A stretch of DNA of 64,000 nucleotides from JANQOH01 sp965200095 (GTDB lineage Bacteria > Pseudomonadota > Alphaproteobacteria > UBA7887): positions 1,612,001 to 1,676,000 of the forward strand of contig OZ241350.1 of the NCBI GenBank assembly GCA_965200095.1. The letters are read 5' to 3'. The stretch's first letter is position 1; each line of letters opens with the position of its first letter. The translations under genes were made by a program, and so were the position numbers. Of this stretch, positions 47,835-56,267 are shown in pieces. The notes beneath the pieces were generated by a model. The model saw only the letters and a program-made list of their open reading frames with translations, was not told where the DNA came from and did no database searches.

Positions 47835-49046
47835 ATGAAGAGCAAAACCCTCATCGGCCTCGCGGCGGTCACGGCCCTCGCCGTCGCCGGGGCCATCGCT
47901 GCGGCGGTGTCGCGCCATGCCGCGACCGAGCGCGTGACGGTCGAGTCGCCGGCGCTGCCCGGACTGATGGAGCGCATCAACGATGTCGGCGAGATCGCCT
48001 TGCAGGGCCCCGGGGAGGAATTCTCGGTGCGTTTCGACGGCGAGCGCTGGGTGACGCCCGCGCTGGCCTCCTTCCCCGCGGATTTCGACAAGGTGAAGAA
48101 GGCGCTCATCGGCCTCGCCGAACTGCGCACCGTGGAGGCGAAGACGGCGGATCCGGAGCGTTACGCGGCGCTCGGCCTCGCCGCGCCGGACGCCGACGAG
48201 GGCGGCGGCACGCAACTGCGGCTGCTCGACGCCGCCGGCGACGCCATCGCCGCCCTGACGGTCGGCGACCCCGCCCGCGCCGGAGCCGACCGCCTCTATA
48301 TCCGCCGCGACGGCGAGGAGCGCACGTGGCTGGCCGAAGGCGAACTCGACCTCGGCGAAACGCCGAAGGACTGGGTCGACACCATGGTCATCCGCCTCGA
48401 CGGCGAGCGTGTGCGCCGCGTGACCATCACCCACGCCGACGATGGCGAAGTCCTCGAACTCGAACGCCCGGAGGCCGGCGCCGAGTCGTTCGACCTCGTC
48501 GACATGCCCGAAGGCGCGACCCTGCGCTCCCCCATGACGCTCGACAATCTCGGGCGGGCGCTCGCCTTCCTCAGGTTCGACGATGTCGCCGCCGCGGGCG
48601 AGGGACCGCCCCCGGGCGGCGGGGATTCCACCGCCGTTTTCGAGACCTTCGACGGCGTGACGGTGACGGTCGCCCTGGAGAAACGGGGGGAGGAGAACTG
48701 GGCGCGCCTCGACGCCGTTTGGGACGCGGACGCGGCCGTCTCCCCCGAACCCGCTCCCGAACCCGAAGAGGCGGACGCTGGGGAGGCGACGGACGACGGC
48801 GACGCGGAGGAGGCCGGGGAGACGGCGGAGGACGAGTTTCCCGACATCGAAGCCGAGGTCGCGCAGTTGCTCTCGCGCACGCAGGACTGGGTGTTCCGTA
48901 TTCCTGACTTCAAGGCCGAGCAACTCGGGATGCGCATGGCGCGTCTCATCGAACTGCCGGACTCCGGGGAGGAAGGCGACGGCGCGGAGGGCGGTTCGGA
49001 ACTCGTTCCCGGCAGCGCCATGCCGCCGGTGATCCAGCTCGACTGA
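47835..49046 (+). CDS. DUF4340 domain-containing protein
   Basis: 403-residue protein that follows GldG-like proteins in many ABC operons. N-terminal signal anchor MKSKTLIGLAAVTALAVAGAIAAAV, then a periplasmic beta-rich repeat (DFDKVKKALIGLAELRTVEAKTADPERYAALGL, WVDTMVIRLDGERVRRVTI), matching DUF4340. A strongly acidic linker EPAPEPEEADAGEATDDGD lies at about residues 300-330. Role is unknown; it is the last gene of the operon, 52 nt after GldG and followed by the repeat array. Confidence 0.85.
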   Translation: MKSKTLIGLAAVTALAVAGAIAAAVSRHAATERVTVESPALPGLMERINDVGEIALQGPGEEFSVRFDGERWVTPALASFPADFDKVKKALIGLAELRTVEAKTADPERYAALGLAAPDADEGGGTQLRLLDAAGDAIAALTVGDPARAGADRLYIRRDGEERTWLAEGELDLGETPKDWVDTMVIRLDGERVRRVTITHADDGEVLELERPEAGAESFDLVDMPEGATLRSPMTLDNLGRALAFLRFDDVAAAGEGPPPGGGDSTAVFETFDGVTVTVALEKRGEENWARLDAVWDADAAVSPEPAPEPEEADAGEATDDGDAEEAGETAEDEFPDIEAEVAQLLSRTQDWVFRIPDFKAEQLGMRMARLIELPDSGEEGDGAEGGSELVPGSAMPPVIQLD

Positions 49047-49129
49047 CTCCGCGCGCCCGCGTCGCGGGGCGTCGGCAGGACGACCGGGCGCCTCGATTCG
49101 AGCCGGATTATCGTTGTCGGGACACATTT

Positions 49130-51110
49130 GTTTCGCGAAAGAGCGTGCGAAGAAGTTGCGCGCCTCTCATCGTGACGGACGGATCGCCGAGGTATCGGCA
49201 TTGTAAAAGACAATACCCATCGAATAATACTTCGTCATTCCCGCGAAAGCGGGAATCCGGCGGCGGCCGTCCGCAATATCGGCGCGGTTTTTCTTACGGA
49301 CACGCCGCAACGGATTCCCGCTTTCGCGGGAATGACGAAGTACTATCGGAGGGTTGCCGTCTCTCACTGCGCCGAACAACTCGGCGTGGCAAAAGACAAT
49401 AACTCGCCAATAACACTCGTCATTCCCGCGAAAGCGGGAATCCGGAGGCGGCCGTCCGCAATGTCGGCCCGGTTTTTCTTACGGACACGCCGCAACGGAT
49501 TCCCGCTTTCGCGGGAATGACGAAGTACTATCGGAGGGTTGCCGTCTCTCACTGCGCCGAACAACTCGGCGTGGCAAAAGACAATAACTCGCCAATAACA
49601 CTCGTCATTCCCGCGAAAGCGGGAATCCGGCGGCGGTCGTCCGCAATATCGGCGCGGTGTTCTTACGGACACGCCGCAACGGATTCCCGCTTTCGCGGGA
49701 ATGACGAAGTACTATCGGAGGGTTGCCGTCTCTCACCGCGCCGAACAACTCGGCGTGGTAAAAGACAATAACTCGCCAATAACACTCGTCATTCCCGCGA
49801 AAGCGGGAATCCGGCGGCGGCCGTCCGCAATATCGGCGCGGTGTTCTTACGGGAACGCCGCGACGGATTCCCGTTTTCGCGGGAATGACGAGTGTTTGTA
49901 ACGTTGTTGGGTTTCTTCACACGCTCGAAAGCGGGAATCCGGGGGCGGCCGTCTGCAATATCGGCGCGGCTTTTCTTATGGACACGCCGCAAGCAGATTC
50001 CCGCTTTCGCGGGAATGACGAAGTACTATCGGAGGGTTGCCGTCTCTCACCGCGCCGAAGAACCCGGCGCGGCAAAAGACAATAACTCGCCAATAACACT
50101 CGTCATTCCCGCGAAAGCGGGAATCCGGCGGCGGCCGTCCGCAATATCGGCGCGGTGTTCTTGCGGAAACGCCGCGACGGATTCCCGCTTTCGCGGGAAT
50201 GACGAGTGTTTGTAACGTTGTTGGGTTTCTTCACACGCTCGAAAGCGGGAATCCGGGGGCGGCCGTCTGCAATATCGGCGCGGCTTTTCTTATCGACACG
50301 CCGCAAGCAGATTCCCGCTTTCGCGGGAATGACGAAGTACTATCGGAGGATTGCCGTCTCTCACCGCGCCGAACAACTCGGCGTGGCAAAAGACAATAAC
50401 TCGCCAATAACACTCGTCATTCCCGCGAAAGCGGGAATCCGGGGGCGGCCGTCTGCAATATCGGCGCGGTGTTCTTACGGGAACGCCGCAAGCGGATTCC
50501 CGCTTTCGCGGGAATGACGAGTGTTTGTAACGTTGTTGGGTTTCTTCACACGCTCGAAAGCGGGAATCCGGGGGCGGTCGTCTGCAATGTTGGCGCGGTT
50601 TTTCTTGCGGACACGCCGCAACGGATTCCCGCTTTCGCGGGAATGACGAGTGTTTGTAACGTTGTTGGGTTTCTTCACACGCTCGAAAGCGGGAATCCAG
50701 GGGCGGCCGACTGCAATATCGGCGCGGCTTTTCTTATGGACACGCCGCAAGGAGATTCCCGCTTTCGCGGGAATGACGAAGTACTATCGGAGGGTTGCCG
50801 TCTCTCACCGCGCCGAACAACTCGGCGTGGCAAAAGACAATAACTCGCCAATAACACTCGTCATTCCCGCGAAAGCGGGAATCCGGGGGCGGCCGTCCGC
50901 AATATTGGCGCGGTTTTTCTTACGGACACGCCGCAACGGATTCCCGCTTTCGCGGGAATGACGAGTGTTTGTAACGTTGTTGGGTTTTTTCACACGCTCG
51001 AAAGCGGGAATCCGAAGGCGGTCGTCCGCAATATCGGCGCGGTTTTTCTTACGGACACGCCGCAACGGATTTCCGCTTTGCAAGAGCGCAGGAGTCCGAT
51101 CCTGCCGCAA
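49130..51110. repeat. REP/BIME-like repeat array built from 184-bp and about 130-bp units
   Basis: Fills the convergent gap between the DUF4340 gene and truA. The segment following the caataacactcgtcatt flank recurs near 49417, 49602, 49786, 50100, 50414 and 50868, i.e. spacings of 185, 184, 314, 314 and 454. The longer spacings contain one, one and two extra subunits of roughly 130 bp (gagtgtttgtaacgttgttg ... aagcgggaatccgggggcgg). The array uses the alternative flank cgccgaacaactcggcg instead of cgccgaacccttcggcg. No gene is supportable; open frames are repeat translations. Confidence 0.9.
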
Positions 51111-51152
51111 GAGCGACGGGTTATGCCGGGGTCTCGCAATGAGAATCGCCGG

Positions 51153-51893
51153 TCAGTCGTAGGAAACTTCCATAAGGCACAGGCCCGCGGCCGGGGCCGT
51201 GGGGCCGGCGGCGGCGCGGTCGCGCGCCGCGAGGACAGCGGTCATGTCTTCGGCCCTCCTCTTGCCGCGGCCGACATCGACGAGGGCGCCGACGAGGATG
51301 CGCACCTGGCTGTGCAGGAAAGAGCGCGCCCCGGCGGACACGAAGACCGACTCGCCGGCGGCGGCGACTCCGAGGCGGTCGAGCGTGCGGACGGGCGAGG
51401 CCGCCTGGCACGCGGCGGCGCGAAAACTCGTGAAGTCGTGGCGGCCGGTCAGCAGCGCCGCGGCGCGGGTCATGGCGGCGCGGTCGAGCGGCGCGCCCAC
51501 ATGCCAGGCGCGGCCGGAATCGAGAGCCAGCGGCGCCCGGCGGTTGACGATGCGGTAGCGATAGACGCGGCGCGTCGCGGAAAAACGGGCGTGGAACCCC
51601 GCCGCCGCTTCGGCGGCGGCGAGGACGGCGATGGGCGCAGGGCGCAGATGCGCGTTGACGGCGTCGCGCAGGGTGGAGGCGTCGACCGGGCGCCGGAGGT
51701 CGACATGGCACACCTGGCCCCGGGCGTGAACGCCCGCGTCGGTGCGCCCGGCGCCGGCGACGACCGTTTCTTCCCCGCAAAAGCCGCGGATCGCCGCTTC
51801 CAGCGCCGCCTGTATCGAGGGGCCGTTCTTCTGGCGCTGCCAACCGGCGTAGCCGGTCCCGTCGTATTCGACCGTGAGGCGGTAACGCGGCAT
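51153..51893 (-). CDS. truA: tRNA pseudouridine(38-40) synthase
   Basis: 246-residue enzyme that isomerises U38-U40 in tRNA anticodon arms. Starts MPRYRLTVEYDGTGYAGWQRQKNG, has the catalytic Asp in AGAGRTDAGVHARGQ near residue 53, then RRVYRYRI, FSARFSA-type region before it, and the late motif SFLHSQVRILVGALVDVGRGK. Family length is 240-270. Last gene of the ten-gene operon, 24 nt after fmt, and its stop lies about 40 nt beyond the last repeat unit. Confidence 0.95.
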   Translation of the reverse strand: MPRYRLTVEYDGTGYAGWQRQKNGPSIQAALEAAIRGFCGEETVVAGAGRTDAGVHARGQVCHVDLRRPVDASTLRDAVNAHLRPAPIAVLAAAEAAAGFHARFSATRRVYRYRIVNRRAPLALDSGRAWHVGAPLDRAAMTRAAALLTGRHDFTSFRAAACQAASPVRTLDRLGVAAAGESVFVSAGARSFLHSQVRILVGALVDVGRGKRRAEDMTAVLAARDRAAAGPTAPAAGLCLMEVSYD

Positions 51894-51917
51894 AGGTCCC
51901 CGAAAACCCGGCCGGCT

Positions 51918-52808
51918 TCACCCGAGTCGCGAGCCCGGCGGCAGCGGGCGGCCGCGCAGCGCCTCGGCGGCGCTCATGGGGCGGCGCCCGGCGCGCTGGA
52001 CGCGCAGCGCGCGCAGCGCCCCGGCGCCGCAGGCGACCGTGAACGCGCCGTCGAGCGTCACGCCCGGTTCGCCGCTCGCCGGCGTCGCCTCGGCGGCGAG
52101 GAGTTTCCAGGTCTCGCCTGCGACGGAGAAGCGCGCGCCGGGGCGGGGGGAGAGGGCGCGGACCCGGCGTTCGATCTCGACCGCCGGGCGGGTCCAGTCC
52201 ACCGTCTCGTCGGCGGGGCCGATCTTGCGCGCCCGGGTCGCGCCGCGGGCGGGTTGGGGGATCGCCGGGAAATCATGGGCGAGAGCCTCGACGATAGCCT
52301 CGGCGCCGAGCGCCGCGAGGCGGTCGTGCAGCGCGCCGGCGTCGGCGCCGTCTATCGCAACGGCGCGCCGCAGCAGCACCGGCCCGGTATCGAGGCCTTC
52401 GTCCATGAGCATGACGCTGACTCCCGTTTCGGCGTCGCCGGCCATGATGGCGCGCTGTATGGGCGCCGCGCCGCGCCAGCGCGGCAGCAGCGAGGCGTGG
52501 ACGTTGAGGCAGCCGCGGCGCGGCGCAGAGAGCACGGAGGGCGGGAGGAGGAGGCCGTAGGCGACGGTAACGACGGCGTCGAGGCCGGCGGGCAGGGTTT
52601 CGCCTTTGAGATTGACCGGCGTTCGCACATCGAGGCCCGCTGCGGCGGCGGCGCGGTGCACGGGGCTCGGGCGCGGGCGCCGGCCGCGCCCGGCGGGCCG
52701 CGGCGGGCGGGTATAGACGCGCAAAACGCGGTGGCCGGCGGCGCGGATGGCGTCGAGCGACGGCGCGGCGAATTCCGGCGTGCCCATGAACACGACGCGC
52801 AAACTCAC
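51918..52808 (-). CDS. fmt: Methionyl-tRNA formyltransferase
   Basis: 296-residue enzyme that formylates initiator Met-tRNA using 10-formyl-THF. Starts (GTG) VSLRVVFMGTPEFAAPSLDAI. Catalytic region LNVHASLLPRWRGAAPIQRAIMAGD contains the Asn and His of the active site, followed by MDEGLDTGPVL with the Asp. The C-terminal OB-like tRNA-binding domain follows. The GTG at 52808 overlaps the upstream ABC ATPase stop (GTGA). fmt is normally next to def (peptide deformylase); def is absent here and an ABC importer precedes instead. Confidence 0.94.
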   Translation of the reverse strand: MSLRVVFMGTPEFAAPSLDAIRAAGHRVLRVYTRPPRPAGRGRRPRPSPVHRAAAAAGLDVRTPVNLKGETLPAGLDAVVTVAYGLLLPPSVLSAPRRGCLNVHASLLPRWRGAAPIQRAIMAGDAETGVSVMLMDEGLDTGPVLLRRAVAIDGADAGALHDRLAALGAEAIVEALAHDFPAIPQPARGATRARKIGPADETVDWTRPAVEIERRVRALSPRPGARFSVAGETWKLLAAEATPASGEPGVTLDGAFTVACGAGALRALRVQRAGRRPMSAAEALRGRPLPPGSRLG

Positions 52809-54427
52809 GCCGGGGCCCCGAAGCGGTCGCGGCCGGGGACGGCGGCGAAGAGGCGGCGTGTGTAGTCGTGGCGGGGGGCGGCGAACAGCTCCGCTGCGGG
52901 GCCGGTTTCGACGATCTCGCCGCGATGCATGACGGCGATCCGGTCGCACAATTGGGCGGCGACGCGGAGGTCGTGGGTGATGAACAGCATCGCCAGGTCG
53001 AAGCGGCGGCGCACGCTGTCGAACAGGGCCAGCACCTGCGCCTGCACCGAGACGTCGAGCGCCGAGACCGCTTCGTCGGCGATCAGGACTTCGGGTTCCA
53101 TGGCCAGGGCGCGGGCGATGCAGAGGCGCTGGCGCTGGCCGCCCGAAAACTGGTGCGGGTAGCGCCCGGCGGCGGCGGCGTCGATGCCGACGAGGTCGAG
53201 GAGTTCGTGCGCGCGGCGCCATGCCTTGTCGGGCGCGAGGCCGTAATTGATCGGCCCTTCGACGATCGACGCGCCGACGGTGCGGCGCGGGTTGAGGGAG
53301 CGATAGGGGTCCTGGAACACGATCTGCATGCGCCGGCGGTGGGGGCGCAACGCGCGCGGCGACAGCGGCGCGAGGTCGACGTCGCCGAGGCGCACGGCGC
53401 CGGCGGTGGGGTCGATGAGGCGGACGATGCAGCGCGCGACGGTCGATTTGCCGGAGCCGGACTCGCCGACGATGCCGAGCGTTTCGCCGCGGCGCACGGC
53501 GAGGGACACGTCGCGCGCGGCGCGGACGGTGCGGCGACGACGCAGCCAGGCCCCCCCGGAGTAGGTCTTCGACAGGCCCCGCGTTTCGAGGACCGCAGGC
53601 CCGGCGCTCGCCTGCCGCGGCGGCGGGCGCAGACCCGGCACGGCGGCGAGCAGACGGCGGGTGTAACCGTGCGCGGGGGCGGAGAGCACGCGCGCGGCGG
53701 CGCCGGATTCGACGATCTCTCCCCGGCGCATCACCGCCACGCGGTCGGCGATCTCGGCGACGACGCCGAAATCGTGGGTGATGAACAGGACTCCCATGCC
53801 GCGTTCGCGCTGGAGGCGCTTGACGAGGGCGAGGATGCGCGCCTGGGTCGTGACGTCGAGGGCGGTGGTCGGCTCGTCGGCGATGAGCAGCGCCGGTTCG
53901 AGCGCCAGCGCCATGGCGATCATCGCGCGCTGGCGCTGTCCGCCGGAGAGCTGATGGGGATACATCGCGCCGAGGCGGTCCGGCTCCGGCAGTTCGACCG
54001 CGCTCATGACCTCGCGCACCCGCGCGCGCCGCGCGCGCGCCGGCATGGCGGTGTGGGCCGACAGCACTTCCCCGATCTGGCGCCCGATGCGCATCACCGG
54101 GTTGAGCGCGGTCATGGGCTCCTGGAAGATCATCGCCATGCGCGAGCCCCGCAGCGCGCGCAGGCGCCCGGGCGGCGCCGCGGTCAGCTCCTCGCCCAGC
54201 AGCGCGATCCGCCCGGCGTCGATGGCGAGCTGGCCCTTCGGCAACAGCCCCATGACCGCTTGCGCGGCGACCGTCTTGCCCGAGCCCGACTCGCCGACAA
54301 GGCACAGGGTTTCGTCGGCGCCCACCGAAAGGGCGATGTCGTCGACGGCCAGCGGGCGGTCGGCGCCCGGCGGCAGGCGCACGGTGAGGCCGTCGACGGC
54401 GAGGACGGGGCCGTCCGGCGGCGTCAC
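52805..54427 (-). CDS. Dipeptide/oligopeptide-type ABC transporter, fused double ATP-binding protein
   Basis: 540-residue fusion of two NBDs equivalent to DppD and DppF. NBD1 has Walker A GESGSGKTVAAQ, signature LSGGQRQRAMIAMALALEP, Walker B LLIADEPTTALDV, His in FITHDFG. NBD2 has GESGSGKSTVARC, FSGGQRQRLCIARALAMEP, VLIADEAVSALDV (Ala in place of the usual Pro after DE) and FITHDLR. Both end with the oligopeptide-family C-terminal extension (HGYTRRLLAAVPG, HDYTRRLFAAVPG). GTG start overlaps the permease stop by GTGA. It energises the two adjacent permeases. Confidence 0.93.
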   Translation of the reverse strand: MTPPDGPVLAVDGLTVRLPPGADRPLAVDDIALSVGADETLCLVGESGSGKTVAAQAVMGLLPKGQLAIDAGRIALLGEELTAAPPGRLRALRGSRMAMIFQEPMTALNPVMRIGRQIGEVLSAHTAMPARARRARVREVMSAVELPEPDRLGAMYPHQLSGGQRQRAMIAMALALEPALLIADEPTTALDVTTQARILALVKRLQRERGMGVLFITHDFGVVAEIADRVAVMRRGEIVESGAAARVLSAPAHGYTRRLLAAVPGLRPPPRQASAGPAVLETRGLSKTYSGGAWLRRRRTVRAARDVSLAVRRGETLGIVGESGSGKSTVARCIVRLIDPTAGAVRLGDVDLAPLSPRALRPHRRRMQIVFQDPYRSLNPRRTVGASIVEGPINYGLAPDKAWRRAHELLDLVGIDAAAAGRYPHQFSGGQRQRLCIARALAMEPEVLIADEAVSALDVSVQAQVLALFDSVRRRFDLAMLFITHDLRVAAQLCDRIAVMHRGEIVETGPAAELFAAPRHDYTRRLFAAVPGRDRFGAPA

Positions 54428-55314
54428 GTTCCGGTCCGGCGCGCGAGGCGCGGGTCGAGCGTATCGCGCAGGCCGTCGCCGAGGACGTTGATGGCGAGCA
54501 CCGCGAGGGCGAGGAGAAGGCCGGGGAAGAACACGATCCACGGCGCCACCTGGAAGAGCGCGCGCCCCTCGGCCATGATGTTCCCCCAGCTCGGACGTTC
54601 GGGGGGGATGCCGGCGCCGAGGAACGACAGCAGCGCTTCGACGATGATCGCCGAGGCGCATACATAGGTCCCCTGGACAATCAGGGGCGCGATGGTGTTC
54701 GGCAGCACGTGGCGGAACAGGAGTTTCGGCAGCGGCGTGCCGACGGTGACGGCCGCCTCGACATAGGGCTCCTCGCGGATGGACAGGACGACTCCGCGCA
54801 CGAGGCGGGCGACGCGGGGGATTTCGGGGATGGCGATGGCGACGACGACGGTGGTCAGGCTGGCGCCGGCGAGGGCGATCATCGCGATGGCGAGGAGGAT
54901 GCCGGGGATCGCCATCACCCCGTCCATGACGCGCATGGCGACGGCGTCCACCGCGCGCAGATAGCCGGCGGCGAGGCCCACGAGGAGGCCCGCGAGGACG
55001 CTCAGCGCAGTGACGCAGAGGCCGACGGCGAGGGAGATGCGCGCGCCGTAGACGGCGCGGGCATAGAGGTCGCGCCCGTACATATCGGTGCCGAACCAGT
55101 GTTCGCCGCTCGGCCCTCTCATGCGCGCCGCCGGGTCCAGCGCCGCCGGGTCGCCCGTGCCGAGGAACGGCGCGAACAGCGCCGCGGCGGCAAGGCCCGC
55201 GATGACGGCGGCGCCGAAGCGGACTCCCGAATGACGGCGCAGCGCCGCCCAGGCGCGGCTTTCCGCGCGCCCGGCGGCGGGGTTCCACTCGACTTTCCGG
55301 AACGCCGAAATCAA
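54424..55314 (-). CDS. Dipeptide-type ABC transporter permease, DppC-like
   Basis: 296-residue inner-membrane permease. The first helix (FGAAVIAGLAAAALFAPFLG) and the periplasmic GEHWFGTDMYGRDLYARAVYGARISL segment are DppC/OppC hallmarks. The EAA loop is EEPYVEAAVTVGTPLPKLLFRHVLPNTIAP; the end ALAVLAINVLGDGLRDTLDPR fits the family. The start is inferred to be TTG at 55314 because it overlaps the DppB stop as TTGA, the same pattern as the other junctions of this operon, and gives the family N-terminus; no ATG lies in a better place. Confidence 0.9.
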   Translation of the reverse strand: MISAFRKVEWNPAAGRAESRAWAALRRHSGVRFGAAVIAGLAAAALFAPFLGTGDPAALDPAARMRGPSGEHWFGTDMYGRDLYARAVYGARISLAVGLCVTALSVLAGLLVGLAAGYLRAVDAVAMRVMDGVMAIPGILLAIAMIALAGASLTTVVVAIAIPEIPRVARLVRGVVLSIREEPYVEAAVTVGTPLPKLLFRHVLPNTIAPLIVQGTYVCASAIIVEALLSFLGAGIPPERPSWGNIMAEGRALFQVAPWIVFFPGLLLALAVLAINVLGDGLRDTLDPRLARRTGT

Positions 55315-56252
55315 TAGCGGATTCTCGGGTCGAAGACGGTGTAGAGGAGGTCGACCAGCAGGTTCACGACGACGCAGGCGGCGGAGAAGGCGAGGATGAC
55401 TCCCTGGATGACCGGGTAGTCGCGTCGCAGCACGGCGTCGACGGTGAGACGGCCGAGGCCGGGGATGTTGAACACGCTTTCCGTCACCACCACCCCGCCG
55501 ATGAGCAGCGAGAAGCCGATGCCGATGACGGTGACGATGGGGACCGCGGCGTTGGCGAGGGCGTGACGCAGCAGCACGAGCCGTTCCGGCAGGCCCTTGG
55601 CGCGCGCCGTGCGCACATGGTCCTCGGCGAGCGCCTCGAGCACCGCGGCGCGGGCGATGCGGGCGATGAGGGCGATATAGACCGCGCTGAGCGCCACGGC
55701 CGGAAGCGCGAGGCGGTGCAGGAACGGCCCCAGCCCCTCGGCGATGGGCGCATAGCCCTGAACGGGAAACCACCCGGTGCGGATCGCGAACAGCCAAATC
55801 AGCGCGTAGCCGAGCACGAACACGGGCACGGAAAAGCCCAGCACCGCGAAGCCCATGACCGCGCGGTCGATCCACGAACCGGCGCGCCACGCGGCGAGGG
55901 CGCCGAGCGGCACCGCGACCGACACCGCCAGCGCCAGGGTCAGCGCGGCGAGCGACAGGGTGGGTTCGAGACGCTGGCCGATGAGCGTCGCCACGGGGAG
56001 GTTGGAGAAGATCGACGTGCCGAGGTCGCCCTGCGCGAGGCGGCCGACCCAGGCGCCGAACTGGATATACAGGGGGCGGTCGAGACCGAGACGGGCGCGG
56101 ATGCGTTCTATGTCCTCCGGGCTCGCATAGTCGCCGGCGATCACCGTCGCCGGGTCGCCGGGGCCGAGATGCAGGAGCAGGAAAACGAAGACCGCGACGA
56201 CCCCCACCACCGGCGCGGTGGCGAGCAGACGGCGCAGGAGAAACGCGAGCAC
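55311..56252 (-). CDS. Dipeptide-type ABC transporter permease, DppB-like
   Basis: 313-residue inner-membrane permease with GTG start. Six predicted helices beginning FLLRRLLATAPVVGVVAVFVFLLLHL. GDPA...LDRPLYIQFGAWVGRLAQGDLGTSI is the conserved DppB periplasmic start. The cytoplasmic EAA loop is EDHVRTARAKGLPERLVLLRHALANAAVPI. Ends at DLLYTVFDPRIRY. Forms the heteromeric channel with the downstream DppC-like protein; starts 15 nt after the dppA-like stop. Confidence 0.92.
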   Translation of the reverse strand: MLAFLLRRLLATAPVVGVVAVFVFLLLHLGPGDPATVIAGDYASPEDIERIRARLGLDRPLYIQFGAWVGRLAQGDLGTSIFSNLPVATLIGQRLEPTLSLAALTLALAVSVAVPLGALAAWRAGSWIDRAVMGFAVLGFSVPVFVLGYALIWLFAIRTGWFPVQGYAPIAEGLGPFLHRLALPAVALSAVYIALIARIARAAVLEALAEDHVRTARAKGLPERLVLLRHALANAAVPIVTVIGIGFSLLIGGVVVTESVFNIPGLGRLTVDAVLRRDYPVIQGVILAFSAACVVVNLLVDLLYTVFDPRIRY

Positions 56253-56267
56253 CGGAAGTTTCCGCGC

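Noticed and set aside
44129..49046. Gliding motility locus
   Set aside because: Only the general Gld-like ABC genes are present; the gliding machinery and adhesins of Bacteroidetes are absent.
49130..51110. Many 60-120-codon open frames on both strands with peptides such as VIPAKAGI and AFAGMT
   Set aside because: They are translations of the repeat palindrome in all frames, found at each array; no ribosome-binding site or protein family supports them.
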